Source: Leptoclinus maculatus (Eukaryota > Chordata > Actinopteri > Perciformes > Stichaeidae). From it: a DNA stretch of 64,000 bases. The notes below the pieces were generated by a model, which was given only the letters and a program-made list of their open reading frames with translations, ran no database searches and was not told the origin of the DNA. Position numbers and translations under genes: made by a program. Shown one piece after another: positions 35,071 to 48,400 of this stretch (position 1 is its first letter; each line of letters opens with the position of its first letter). The DNA is taken from the NCBI GenBank assembly GCA_032191485.1, contig JAVDOI010000016.1:11642759-11706758 (forward strand), given 5' to 3'.

Positions 35071-38000
35071 TTAGCATTTATTTTAATATCTTAAATGAAA
35101 AGGTAATAAAGCATATTTTGACAAAGATAATGATATTATACATTACTTATCTAAACAGCTCTGCTTGAAAAATTGCTTTTTTTTCCAGTTTTATGATCCA
35201 TAAAAAAAAAAACACAATTTGTGAGGTCCAAGCTATCTTTACCGGTGGACACCCGCGTACTCAATAAGTCATTTTCGCCCACCGCCAGAGTTGATATAAA
35301 AAGGACGGCATGTGTGTTGAGAGACAGTGGTGTAACTGCTTATCACTCTACACCAGTGCCTGAGCATACAGTAAATAAATCTCCCAACTCATTAGCGTTT
35401 AAATTTGAGTCTGGGGACTGTCATTAGCAGCAACCCCCTTTGGTTAAAGACAAACCGTTACAGACACTGGGTTGAAAATGTTTGTGCATGCCTGCCGCGC
35501 AGTAAAATACTGGAAAATAAATAGCGGTGGGAAAGTAAAATCGGAACGAGGAGAAAGATGTTTAGTCTCGTCCTTCAAAATATGTTGAACAGTTGCTATG
35601 CCGTGAAAGAACGGAAAATAAAAGGCAATGTCAAGCACGCTTGTTATTATGTATGCATAAATGCAATGCACATCCATATGCACTGTGAGGTTCGGGGAAA
35701 ATAGAACATGATTAGGAGGGTGTGGAGAGTATTAAAGTGGATCATTACGGTGGCAGTCCCATTACTCTACCGTGATTTCTGTGCTGAGGGGGGGGGGGAA
35801 CAAATCTGTAGCACAATAAAATCAGTAAATCCTTTTAATTTGTCTCAGGTTTGGGAGAGTAATTACTTATTTCCTCCCCCCCCACCCCCAACACATTTAA
35901 ACCATACTGGTCAGGACAGCCTCTCAAATTAAAATTAAGTATTTTTGGGAAATTGAAAAAAATGCAATGCGACTGACAACAAAGACGCTAATGATCACAG
36001 CTGTTGCACCCGAGTAACAAAGTGGGTTGCGATAAGGACACAGGAAGTTGATTGCTGGGAATAGGCAGCCTTGAGGGATTTGAATTCTTTTACATTTTTC
36101 ATTGAACTGTGTGAATTGGTTGTGTTCAGTGAGTCTCTTGGATGCATCTTTTCACCACTGTAGGAAACGGAGTAAAATGTCAGTTTATGAACTGATCAAT
36201 GTGACGTGTGCTGAAGAATTCCATTCTGTATGGCTATTTATGTATGTGATGTAGTGCAGGGGATCAGGGGTGCAGCATCATATCTAGATGTTCGTACCAA
36301 CCATGTCCAATGATAGTACTGCTTTTTATATTATGCAAGGGATGTTATAACCCATCTCCTTCCACAACCCCCTTTTGAAAATTTGAATATGGGAACAATG
36401 ATATTGAAATAGCATAACAAGGTCCAAGAATTGGTTGCCCAACCCCAAAAAAAATGCAAATCAAAGTTTGTAGTCGCTTGTGGTTTATCCCGGGGGAACC
36501 ATGACATCCTGCCTGAGAGATGTGAGACTCCCTGAGAGACTTCACAGTAAATTAGGTGGAGAGACTACCCGTGGGAATCGTGCAAATATGCGGATGTGTA
36601 AAGTAGAACTAAAAGTAAATCTAGAGCAGTCCAGGTTAGAACTTGAGCGCAAAAGAAACTGTTAAGGGGGAAGATGTTGAAGCTGGCAAAGAAATGAACA
36701 AAGACGTGATACTTGCCTCAACAAAAGTTCTTAAACTACACAACTTTTCAGTAAAGAAACACAGAATTAGCTGTGGTAAATTGTGCAGCCGTAACCTACA
36801 TCAGGCTCAAAAAAAAAATCAATTAAAGCAAGGAGCGAACACAAACGCTAAATAAATCTGGAAGATTGCATGCAATATACAGACACTGGAAGGATTTGCC
36901 TTTGCATACTATACAGTCCATTTTCGGACATAAATTTACTTTTATGGGAGCCAATTACATAAGGCAGACTCACCTTGAAAGGCCTGAGAGCGCTGCCCAC
37001 TTTAGTGCAGCAGTTCCTCTCGGCAACTTCCAGATGTCTCCCCCTGCGCTGGAGCACCTGCAGTTTGCCCTCCAGCTCCTGCAAGTTGTGTCTGTCCCTG
37101 GAGGAGAGGGGACGTCCATCTTTACACTGACGAGACAAACAACAACAAGAAGTCAAGAAACACACATATACCAGGGTATGTAAACAGCTCAGATAATACA
37201 AAAACATAAGTAATTGACTTACTCAGTGAAAATATAAATTTACAAAAATAACCTTTCTTGATATAGTTATTATGCCAATGTGTATGAAGCATTAAAATAA
37301 GTATGATCACTATTACATACTATGCTTTATTTGTCTACCCTCCGTCTCTGAAAATTAAATCTTTCACCAGTATTAAGTATGCATTTAGAATATTGACAAA
37401 TATCTTTTATTTTTGGGGGGAAGGGGGCTTTTATTGCCATTTTTTAGATACATCTGAAGATAGACAGGAGAGGAGAATAGAGGACGACATGCAGCAAAGG
37501 GAGGCGGGTTCAAACCCAAAACCAAACAGTGAGGACTACCAGGTTAGCCACTAGCTGTACTTCTTCCTCGTAATCTGCTACGTATGTGGTCTTTAGTACA
37601 GCCATTCCTAGTGTTCACTAAATATACAGAGGAGGAATGACAAATGCACTAATCTCTCATTTTCAGCTTCACATTGTCTTTACTCGTGTTTCCCCGTTTG
37701 TGCTGCCTGCATTTGAGGGGTTGGTTGATAAGGACAATACTATCCATCCATAAGTGCATGCAAAGACAAAGGGGCGGGGCAGAGAGATAAAGGGGCGGGG
37801 CTGATGATACACAGGGGAGAATTTACAAAAGGATGGCGAAGCTATTGCGGACACTACACCTGCACAAATAAGACAAAAGGACATTTTCACACCTAAGCAT
37901 CTTGGTGCTCCTATGCTGTGTGCACATATTTAAATTATTTAGTATGTTAATATTTAATAGTAATCAATGCAAATGAGCCTCATTGCAAAAACAGTCCAAT

Positions 38001-39388
38001 CCACAGAGATCAGCTTTATTAGAAGCATGTAGTTTCAGTGTAACTATTAGCGTCTTCATAAAGTTGCTGGGAACTGAAGTGCCTTTATTAGCGGTGTGTG
38101 TCATGCCCAGATATTCCAGTGATCTCTTGTCCTCCGCTTTAAATGTCATGTTCTTGTACAGTCTGAAGGTGTCTGTTTGCAAACACCAACAGCACCGACG
38201 GACTGCGATATTAGATCCCAAATGTGGTTTCTCTCTGTCCCGTTTAAATTCCTGAATGGCTGAACCTTTCAGGAATGCCTCCGCACCTCGTTGATCAGGA
38301 CCATTTTTCTCTCTGCAAATGTTCTTCCTACCGTGTAGCTGGTGCAAAGAAAACATTTAAACTTGGTCACACGGATGATTGCAATCAGACGCGAAAAGGG
38401 CAACTAGCCCTCAGCTGCAAAACTTTATCAGCGTGTTTGCGCTTTACTATCATCAGCAGCAATATCTTTAATGAATTGGACCTTGAGACGAGACGAGCGG
38501 TTGCAGGCGATGACAATTCATAATGCTATCAGCCGCCGCGATTCCATAAAAAAGAAAGAGCAAGCATTCTATAGCATAGTATAATTGTTGTTCATTAATC
38601 TGTAGAGGATCTATTATGTTTTGTTCAATGAAGTTCTTACATGACGTGTAGATAATCTGCACCATGTGGTGATGTCCCATATTGCTGGAAGTGCTTCGTG
38701 CCATTTGTGTGAGACCAACCTTGGATTTGAGCTTTTCTATCTGGTGCTCGACTTCATCGATGTCCTCCGTGTTCTCCAGACGTTCATACACCACGCTCCG
38801 TGTGCCTTTTATCAGATTCAAAGGCAGCACAGACATACCGTATGCCTGGAAGACAAGTGCAAAACTTCCATTACAATCACACATTGTTGTCAGAGCGGAG
38901 TGGCACATATGGCACGTGCATCCGCCCACACACACACACGTCTGCCTAATGACAAACAGTCAAATGTATGAGAAAACACAACCCAGCGTATCATATGCCT
39001 TCTTGGCCTCCCGGTCTATGTCATTTTTTTTGGGCGGCGGAAGAAAGATTAAAATGGTGGAATCTATAATTGTGCTGAGGTTTATTGGTGAATTTGCTGC
39101 AACCATTTTGTGTGGATATCGCTGCCTCATATCACTGTGAAGCAATTTGCAGCTTAACAGTGCCCCCATGTGATAGCACCTCTATCCAGGATTTAATACA
39201 CTTTGTATGCGCAGAACTTTAGAGAGAAAGATCTGGGTTAGAAGAGGGGGGGCTTCACGGTGTCATCAATATTGAATGACATGAACTGAAATGAACACAA
39301 ATCAACCTCTCTTTTCTATTAGAGGTACATACATTGTATGGATGATAATAGCAAGAAATACAGGAAGACCTACACATATACATACATT

Positions 39389-39442
<54 letters not shown>

Positions 39443-42400
39443 GTGTCAGAAAAGAGAGACAGAGAGAGAATATGTGAGCAAAACTCAAAAGACATTTTCA
39501 TCTATCAGAGGGCTTCAATCTCCGCTGGAACTTTAATTAAAACGAGGGACATCTCTGATAGAAACAGTCCAATCAATAAAAGGGAAAATAACAGCAACAG
39601 GCCGGTGCTTTCTTGCTCTCCGCACTTTAACCAACTTGGAGAAGTGCCATTTTAATGGGTTCATAATAAAACAAAGAGGCCTTCAGAGCAAAAGAAACTT
39701 TCAGCCCCTGTCAAAAGAGGCTCGGTCCACTTTATTCTATTTTTCAAGTGGAGGAAACATCAGAGACCATTTTTTTCTAAAACAACTTTTACTAGTTTCT
39801 GAGTGTTAGGTAGCATTAAGAGAGTCGCATGGGATACTAAGTCAGTCTAGACTATTATTAGTCTCTGCTGTGGATCTCTGCTACGGGCGAATGTCGCCTC
39901 CTGCAATGAATCACGGAGCTCTTAAGGCCGGAGCATGTCCCGAATATCAAACACACTCATAAAAGGAAAACCTGTCCTAGATCCCCAGAGAAACATTTCC
40001 CTTCCCTCAAATGTGCAACTACATGGGGGGAAAGAAAGAAGAATAAAAAAAATAAAAATAAAAACTCTGCTGGAGTGAACATTTTTAGTTCACATATAAT
40101 CATGTATGATTATTAAAGTTATTTAAAAAACCCACTGTGGTCAATAATTACCAGAAATAACTTGGAGCAGGGTGGATGGGAGTGTGTGTGACTCGATGTG
40201 TGTGTTGATTGAGGGGGGGATCACATCAAGACCCCTCTTTGTTGCTCCTTCTACTTGTGATAGTGGAGTCAAAAGGGAGGAGGAGGAGGAGGAGGAGGAG
40301 CTCCCCTTACATTCTCAAGTGTACAAGTTGGCTTTTAGATAGTTCAACACATTTGAAATAACCAGGCTAATCTGCATTTAAAGATATCAAATTGAACACG
40401 TTCCCATAAATCCTGCAAGTTTGGCATTAATGCCACATGTGCTGGTTTCACTAATGCCGTTTGATGAGTGGGACATTTGGCTGGTCGAAGCAATGAGAGG
40501 GTGATTAAAGGCCATACGGGTCATGAAATCACACGTCCTCCACCAAAGATTTCTGGTTACGGCTGTTTTTGTAATTTTGTTTCCATTGTGTGCCTCCCAG
40601 ATGTTCCTTTAATCCAGATGATCGACTTATATATTGAGGAATTTAGAACTGAAGAGATGATCGCCAGTTGTTGACAATTTAAAAGGTATTTAATAGGGAG
40701 TCACTTTCAGCCGGTTAATCACTTGCCCCATGCTGACCCCGATAACATTACTTTTCATGTTTAAAACTACTTGGGTCTAAATAGTGCTTTCTGGTATGTT
40801 TCTCTGCCTGAGATTGTGTGTGAATGAAAAGACATTTTCGACAAAAGAGAAATCCAACCAGCAGCCCAGTGATGAAAGACCCTGCCATGGTTGACGGGCT
40901 TCTGAGGCCGACCCTCCCACCTCCAGAGCGCTCTTTTGGGTTTCTGAAGACAGTGTACCAAGTTTGACCTTTAACCTCTTCTGTAATTACAGTTATTGCA
41001 GTAAGCCTTCTGCAAGGGGAAAGGGCCATTACAATCAGTGGTGTCCTAATCATAAAGTTGTCTCACACGCATCATTCGCACCCTAATGCACCTCTGTTTA
41101 TGAATTATTAATCAGTCAATGCGAGCTCGTTAATATCGGGTATTTGCCGGACACACACCGGCTGCAGAGAGAGCAGGGAAGGTTAATTGTTGTGTCAGTT
41201 ATCAAGTTACACACACAGTCGACACTAATTAGCGACACCTGCTGCCTGTGATGTTTGTCATTTCAAATCTAAAAAACGTTAAAGACGCTAAAACTGAGAA
41301 GCTGCTAGCCTACACGCATGTCTTGCACAATGCTCTTGGCTACAGTACAGATATAGACATGGTGTGGTTGGTAAGTCTACGTCAGTATCTGCTGCTTTAA
41401 TGAGTATCACCATATGTTGCTTAACAGGTATATACACTTTAATGGAAAGAGGACTTAATGACTTGATAATGCTCCTTTTATGTAGTTCTTCCCTATTATG
41501 TGTAAGTATTTTACTTTTTGAAAATGCTTAAAAAAAAAAGACTAAAAAAACTCTACTGCAGGGAATCATATATGCCATGTTGTATTCAAAATCCAATTGC
41601 AGAGCTTCTAAAATTCTAAAATCTAATTTAAATATAAAACATAGAAGTGTGAAATGATTGGAGAGTCCTAGAGTCCTGTACGTAGTGGCCTCCTCAGGTC
41701 AGTCTCAGGGTCTGTGAGTTGCTCAACAGACATTAATCTCCTTAGTTCAGCGTCAGCGTCTTACGGCTGGCAGTTTAAGAGCAAGAGAAAGGTAGGTCCA
41801 CAGTAGACAGAACCATGAGAGTCGTAAGTCAACATGCTAGCCCAGCCTTTAAATGAAGTCAAAGGACTTCCCATGATGCATGAGATGTAAGAGCGGCCGG
41901 ACGGCTCTCATGTCATCACTGCTGGGTACAATGACACAGAGTGGGAGATATAACGGAGGGAATATGTATGTGCAAACAGTCCAGGTGATGAGAAGGAAAT
42001 TTATCATAATAATATATGTGCATTGTTAAATAAAATCCACACCATTAAAAAGTGACTGCTCGAGTATAAAGTGACGATGACTGTTCTTCTCAAATCCAAT
42101 GTAAAGCTACTTTTCTTAAAGGTACAATCTCTTATTTCAACTACACACAAGGTGCCACAGGGTAGCCCGACCCAACCACTATCGCTATCAACGGTGTTAA
42201 AAAACAAACTACACAACAACTCAAAACACTTATTGAGTAAACACAGAGTAAATAGGACGATATGTCTAATCATGATCAAATGATACGTACAAAAAACAAA
42301 CATTTCTATGTACTTTAATTCACTTTCATCCCTTATTTATGTCTTAATTAACAGTGCAGATATGAAAACACAGAGATTCAAACAGTTGACATTAGCGTTA

Positions 42401-45400
42401 CTAGCATTACGAGTACACCCACAGTATGTTAGTATATAATTGAAAAAGTAATGAATTAAATGTATCTGGACTTAAAGTATAATGATGGTTTGATTTACTG
42501 TAGTTAAAGGACTTACACTGCACTAGAAGACCTGAGCAGAAAGCATACTAAATGTAGCATTAGTGGTGAATTTACTGAATATTACTGTTTTACCAATAGC
42601 AACAGCATTTAAACTGTTAAAATCACTGGTTTAAGTTTAGCAGAAAGTAAAATATGCTTTTGCAAGGTGTCTCCGTTTTTAATGTGTGTTTATATAAGAG
42701 AAAGCGCCATAAAAGTGCCATAAAAAAAGCCCCAAAAAGCTATAACTCGCTTCACTTCGGATTCATTTTAAGTGCACTCGGCTGCAGTGTTATATACTGT
42801 TTACATCACGGAGTTGTTTGCATTAAGGCTAGATGGCTACTTCTGCACAGAGAGCAGTGATAAATGTGCAGGAGTCCTGGACAACGTTTCCGCTGCTTAT
42901 GGGAGCTGTCACTTACATTCCATTAAGTTAATCAGGCCTAATAGTAACACACGGTAAAGAATGATAAATCACACGGCTCTTTGTGAATATGTGGAGGTCG
43001 CCACCGAGAAAGAGTTTAGCAGCTTGGAGACGAATAAAGTCGATGAAAAGGATGACAAGTGAGATAAGAGCTTCTGCATTTGTGTCTGAGAGGATAAAAA
43101 GAGGGAGGGGCGAAAGGCCCCGATTGGCTGCATCAAAACAAGGAACATCACAAACAAAGACACACTGGGAGTTTGGATTCCCACAGGGCATTCAGTCAAT
43201 ATCAACATGGGGTCAGTGCAAGTCTGAGCATACTTTCATACCGACAATGCACTCGGTAATTACCCGCTCTTTAGAGAAGCAAAGTGAGGGAACGGTGGAT
43301 ACAATCCCAGCTGAGATGGATTATATGTCCTAAAGCGAGATTGGTCCGACGCCGTAATTGACTCGGTTGTGTGTTATTTATTAAGAGCTCCACATTCAAT
43401 TGTTGTGTGATTTGTCAAACGGGACTCTTTGAGCTCAACAGAAACTGGATAGATTGGGGTTGGCTGTCACTTTTACTCTCACTCCTTCGGGTTGATACCC
43501 GAGTAGTTTTTCGTATTTTTCTCCAGCAGCCACTGTTCCGTGTTACTGCCACCCTGACACCAGTGCCACCACCTCCAGGGAATATTCACAGTCCAGTTAC
43601 CGAGATAACGGCTATGAAAAATGGACAGCATTAACAATTGTCACAGCACAGTCCATTTTTCTGATCTAGTAAAAAAAAGGAAGGAAAAACTGCAGAATGC
43701 TGAGGCAATCAAAATACAGGCATATATTAATGGACACTGAGATAGATATACTGAATATATATATGCAGCTGATAAGTGGTTGATAAGCTGGTGAAGGGTG
43801 CAAATATATCATGCAAAAGTCTCAGGCGGCGGTCTGAGTAATTTGAGCAATTGAATGCCAGAGCTCTAAAATCACAAGGCCACTCCATCACCAGGTACAG
43901 CTCAACCAAGAAGACGGGTCGCCATTTGCACCAGAAAATATTTATTTATTATATAATAATATAACATATTACTTTATCGGCCACGAGACAGCCGTCTTTA
44001 TTCTTCAAAACATTCGATACGTCCTATGTCTCAATAAGCAGAGGTCATGATAAGCTACGGGGCTGGCCGTCATCCCATTGGATGATTAGCCTTAATTGCT
44101 GTGCAGATATAGCTCGGCTGAACACGCGAGACAACATCGACCACTCGTCTGAGGGTTCCAACTCACCGTGTAAGTGATCACTGCCAGCATGCCGATCAAG
44201 GTCAAGGAGCTGATGGAGAACGACAGAGCCGGCAGACCATCTGCAGGGGAAAAGACGAGAGGGCCGTTAGAGGTCTGACCCTCTGACAGAAATATCAACG
44301 CACTCTCCGCCCTGTGTGCAAACTATCCAGAGCCTTCTGTCTCGTGTGCACTTTGGCCGTCTTCCAGTCAGCGGTTTGTTTGTTGCAAACTCAACTTTGA
44401 GTATGAATACCCCCCCCACACACACACACACACTGTGCACTGCATATAATTCCAAGGAGTGCTGTGTTTCCTGGTGGGACACACATTGCTGTAATACTCA
44501 AGAGCCAAACCTGCTGTTAGCAAACTGAAGATGATATAAAGACAAACATTATATCAGCAAGCTAATGTTGGCTACTGTTGCTCAGTTGGCTGACATTTTG
44601 GCTGGTTAACAATCGCCCTCTTCACTGTGGGGGGTGGGGGGGGGGGGTGATAAATGGAGTTGTTGTGCAATTATCTTATAACAATTTTAATGAATGTAGA
44701 TGGATACTTAAAAATACTTAGTTTTCACTGATTAATCTCGAGAAGGGTCTGAATTATCCTGATTAAGTGGGACATCATTTCTGTTGTTGAGTTTTGTTTT
44801 AAGGACACTCCACTTCAGAGAACTTCAGTTTGCTCTTCATGAGGAGAGTTTTTATCATCACTCAGCCTGTGAAAAGTTGTACATCTGAAGGAAGAAGCTT
44901 AATGATGTCATAGTGATGTCATAGTGAAGCTGGGCAATCCCAGCTTGGGGTTGATGGATACACAACTGTATGAAAAAGTCTGCATTACAAACTGGGAATA
45001 GATTTGTTTAAAGAAGTGGGGATTGAGCAGGTAAGGAGGATCTTTAGGGGTTTTACGGCAAATGTAGGCTGTAGTGTTTGAAAGGTCAGGGTATCTTTAT
45101 CTCCTGCTTTCATTTTGATTATTATTTTGTGAGTCCCTGGGTTACCTCTTGGTAAGGTGGTGGCAGATATAAAACATCTGCAAAGACAGTAATGACACGA
45201 CAGGGACAGAAATTATGAACATACGCAAGTGGAAAATTAGGGTTTTTAGTTATTTGGGTGAACCTTTTACTATCTTGAATGTAGCAACGGAGCCCAAGGA
45301 ACTGTTGAGAGAAACACGCATGCCCTCGAACAGAATAACGAGAAATGCTAAAGATTAATAATTTGGCATCTTCAGCAAACCGCACGGCTGAAGCTAGGAA

Positions 45401-48400
45401 CACAGCCCATCTGGAAGGATGCAGCTCTCTGCTGATGTTCTTAAGGAATTCAATCCTTGATGGGAAGCACGTTATTCACAAGGACAGGGATGAGGCATCA
45501 TGCTGGTATTCTGGTAGTCTTGGGCTTAATGAATGCACTGTAGCAAAGTCTTCCCCTGGAGACACATCTGGTCACCATTTTTTTGTCAGCGTTTGCCATT
45601 TCACACATTGATCGTGATTGGTTTCTTGAACAGCTGGATCTTTCAATGTATTGTCGGTTGAGTTGACGTGTGTGTCACCTTTGATTGAGGCAGAGAGGGG
45701 ACCACCCACCAGGCAAGGGCAACAGTAGGTGTCACACCAGCTGGAGTTAGAAGACAGCGATTGATGGAGAGACTGATTGCCTCCACCCCGTCAAGATCCC
45801 ACCTGTTTTTTGGGGTTCCAAGTAAAAAGCTACACAGTTGTCCCGTTACAGCTATCCCGCGTCCTCACAGCAGCGACTTCAGAGAGCCCAGCCCACCTGT
45901 CAGCATGGACATAGGCGGCTCTCTGCTTGCCTTTCTCCTTGATGGCGGCATTTGATTTGGGGACTATTAAGTAAGTATTCAGGGCATGTATAATTTGTGT
46001 TGTTCACAACATGCATCACTTTCTTTTCGAGGCATTTCACAAGCAGCAGGACAAAGAGGGGGATAACGGAGAGAAATGACACGGCTGCTCCCTATTGTAT
46101 TGTATGCGAGAAGAAAACGTTGAAGTCTGACAGCTGGGTTGAACATTAACATTTGAATACACGTTATTCCCATTTTGCTGCAATTGTTTGGTGGTGAGTT
46201 TGGTAAAAAAATAGACAATGTGCGCCATGTTCTGCATGGAGCACATTGTGTCCATGAAGTCCACACAAAGAAAAGGATAGATGTTTGCTATTGTCTATTA
46301 TCGGAAGTGCTTCCACATCTGTACGGCTTCGATTCCAACAGAAGGGGAACGAGGTAGGTAGCTCTTATCTAGCCCTGCATACAGCTTGTAGAGAGAAGCG
46401 TTTATTAAGGAGCTCCTTTAGGAGTAGGTAGCCGCTCTATGAGCAAAGGATGGGATACAGTAGACTGTAAGACTGCAACAATGACCACATTCAGACCTAA
46501 CAGCATGCAGAGGCCTAAGCACATTTAGGAAAGCTATAAGACACCACCAGAGTTGTTGTTTTTTCTATTTGTGTGGTTAAAGCTGAAAAAGCTACATCAT
46601 TTGTGAAATGGGGTTAGATAGAAGTTTGTGTTTAAGAAGATATTTTGGGCATATTGTAGCTTTAACCTCACAGTTGAGTAACAACTTGAGGGACGGCAGA
46701 ACATGACGATCAATCAAGATGAGATCAACAGCGTCACTTCAACTCCCCCACCAGGAATGTGTCGACTGAAGCCTCAAATGCATTTGGGGGAAAAAAAAAA
46801 GAATAGCCTCTGTTCTTACAAGTGCTATTTTAAAACCATGGAAGCAACACACACTTTGGACTATGTATTGTGTACGTACAGAGTGGTTTGATTGAGACTC
46901 TAAATTTAAAAAAATACTAAATGTCACTTATTTCACAGTAGCTTTCATTTTAGGATTGAAGAAGATGTTCTGGAGGCAGGTCAGAGAAAACAAAAGACAA
47001 TATAAACATGACAAAAACAGAAATTTGTATATTTTCTTAGTCTATTCATTAATTGTTTATGTATTTATAATATCAGCAGAGCCCTGAGAGTGAGGGATAG
47101 ATTTATCTCACCACTTCTATGAACCGTTCACAAACAGAATAACTCTAATATTGCATTACAGTCGGATTGATCCGGTTCAGATTTGCTCATACACACAGTG
47201 TACACGCAACTTTATTTGTTCTTTTCTCACTGATAATGAACATAGACAGTGCTCTTTCATGTTACAGTTAGACTCCCACCCACTCTACCGCACCTTGAGG
47301 CATGGCCAAAAATACAAGATCGCACTGTCTGGTCTTGACTAGCAGCAGTAATAGCTTCTGATCCGGAGTACACTTGAGCATCATTGTAACATATGTAATG
47401 CTGGAGCCATTAAAAATGCAAAGGGGCCTTAATGAACAGTCGTTGCAAAGCAGTCGGCAGGGTTATGTGGCAAAAGTGCATTTCCTTTACTTAATTAACC
47501 TCCCATCTGGAGAGAGAAGGGATGAGGAATTACAAAAAGGATGATCCTCACATTTGCCCCTCAGCAGCCGAGCTATTTCCCACCGTGCCAAGGGAGGAAG
47601 GTTAGGGAGAGCGTGTGGGGGTCCGCTATTGTGAAGAGAGGCAGATGGTTCAACTTCCTCCTTGATCCCCGGATGGCAAAAGGCCAGAGGACTGTTAGGA
47701 GTCCACGTTTGGCAAGGCTCCGTTCAACAAGTGAAGATGCTCATGGAAGGTTTCTCCACCATTACTGGAGTATTATAACTGGTGAATTGAATTTCTTATT
47801 GCACATTGATATTGAGGCTATGAAGTCATACGTATTGGTAGTTATTGAGTCATTCAGTGAGGGCTTGCTGGAAAGTTAATCCACAGTAAGGAGTGGACAT
47901 CTGGGAATGCCATGTTTGGCTGAAACCTATACAAATCAACATGAATAGTTTTTGTGGTGATTAATCAATAAAGGTATGAGCCGTTCTATTATCTTACATA
48001 GATAGAAAAGGTGACTCTGTGATTTGCATGTTGGTGCAATCAAGACACACTATATCTGAGCAGATGTGCCTAGAGGAAATATATTTTACCTTAACCGTCC
48101 TCTTTATTTGTGTCACGAAAATCACCGCACAATCAAAATAAGTATTCGCCAATTACTGTAATTTGTACATCATCAACTGTGATGCATTACTGCTCGTTCC
48201 TTTGTGCCTAAAACTGTTGAATCTGTCCCACTCATCATTCAGCAGCTAGGTTTCATAGCTTAAAAGTAATTACCTGGTCTTCTATAAGAACTAAAAAAAA
48301 GGGAGAACCGCATGTCAAAATCTACCAACCTCCCTACTTTTAAAGTAGGCGTCATAAGGACTTACGGATGAGTGTCATTTTTCAGTTTTTAAGATTTAAA

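Larger units (their letters stand above)
37127..38719 (-). other. lmbrd1 intron with SINE-like copy
   Basis: It contains a tRNA-box-bearing repeat (37421-37555) and a duplicated GC-box motif (37771-37801). A 130-codon minus-strand frame at 37964-38356 has no recognised domain. Confidence 0.55.
38846..44166 (-). other. lmbrd1 5.3-kb intron
   Basis: It contains a CA repeat (39391-39438), an AGG repeat (40275-40300) and an imperfect palindrome around GAGCGGCCGGACGGCTC near 41891. No gene was recognised. Confidence 0.55.

Noticed and set aside
39255..39655. Open frames made of His-Thr or Val-Cys repeats
   Set aside because: They are translations of the CA microsatellite and not genes. The same applies to 62169-62393.
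41885..41910. Palindrome-like GAGCGGCCGGACGGCTC as a transposon end
   Set aside because: It is imperfect, and no partner end or repeat body was recognised nearby.
44903..44924. Tandem TGATGTCATAG pair as a regulatory element
   Set aside because: It is only two 11-nt units and probably local slippage. There is no other evidence.
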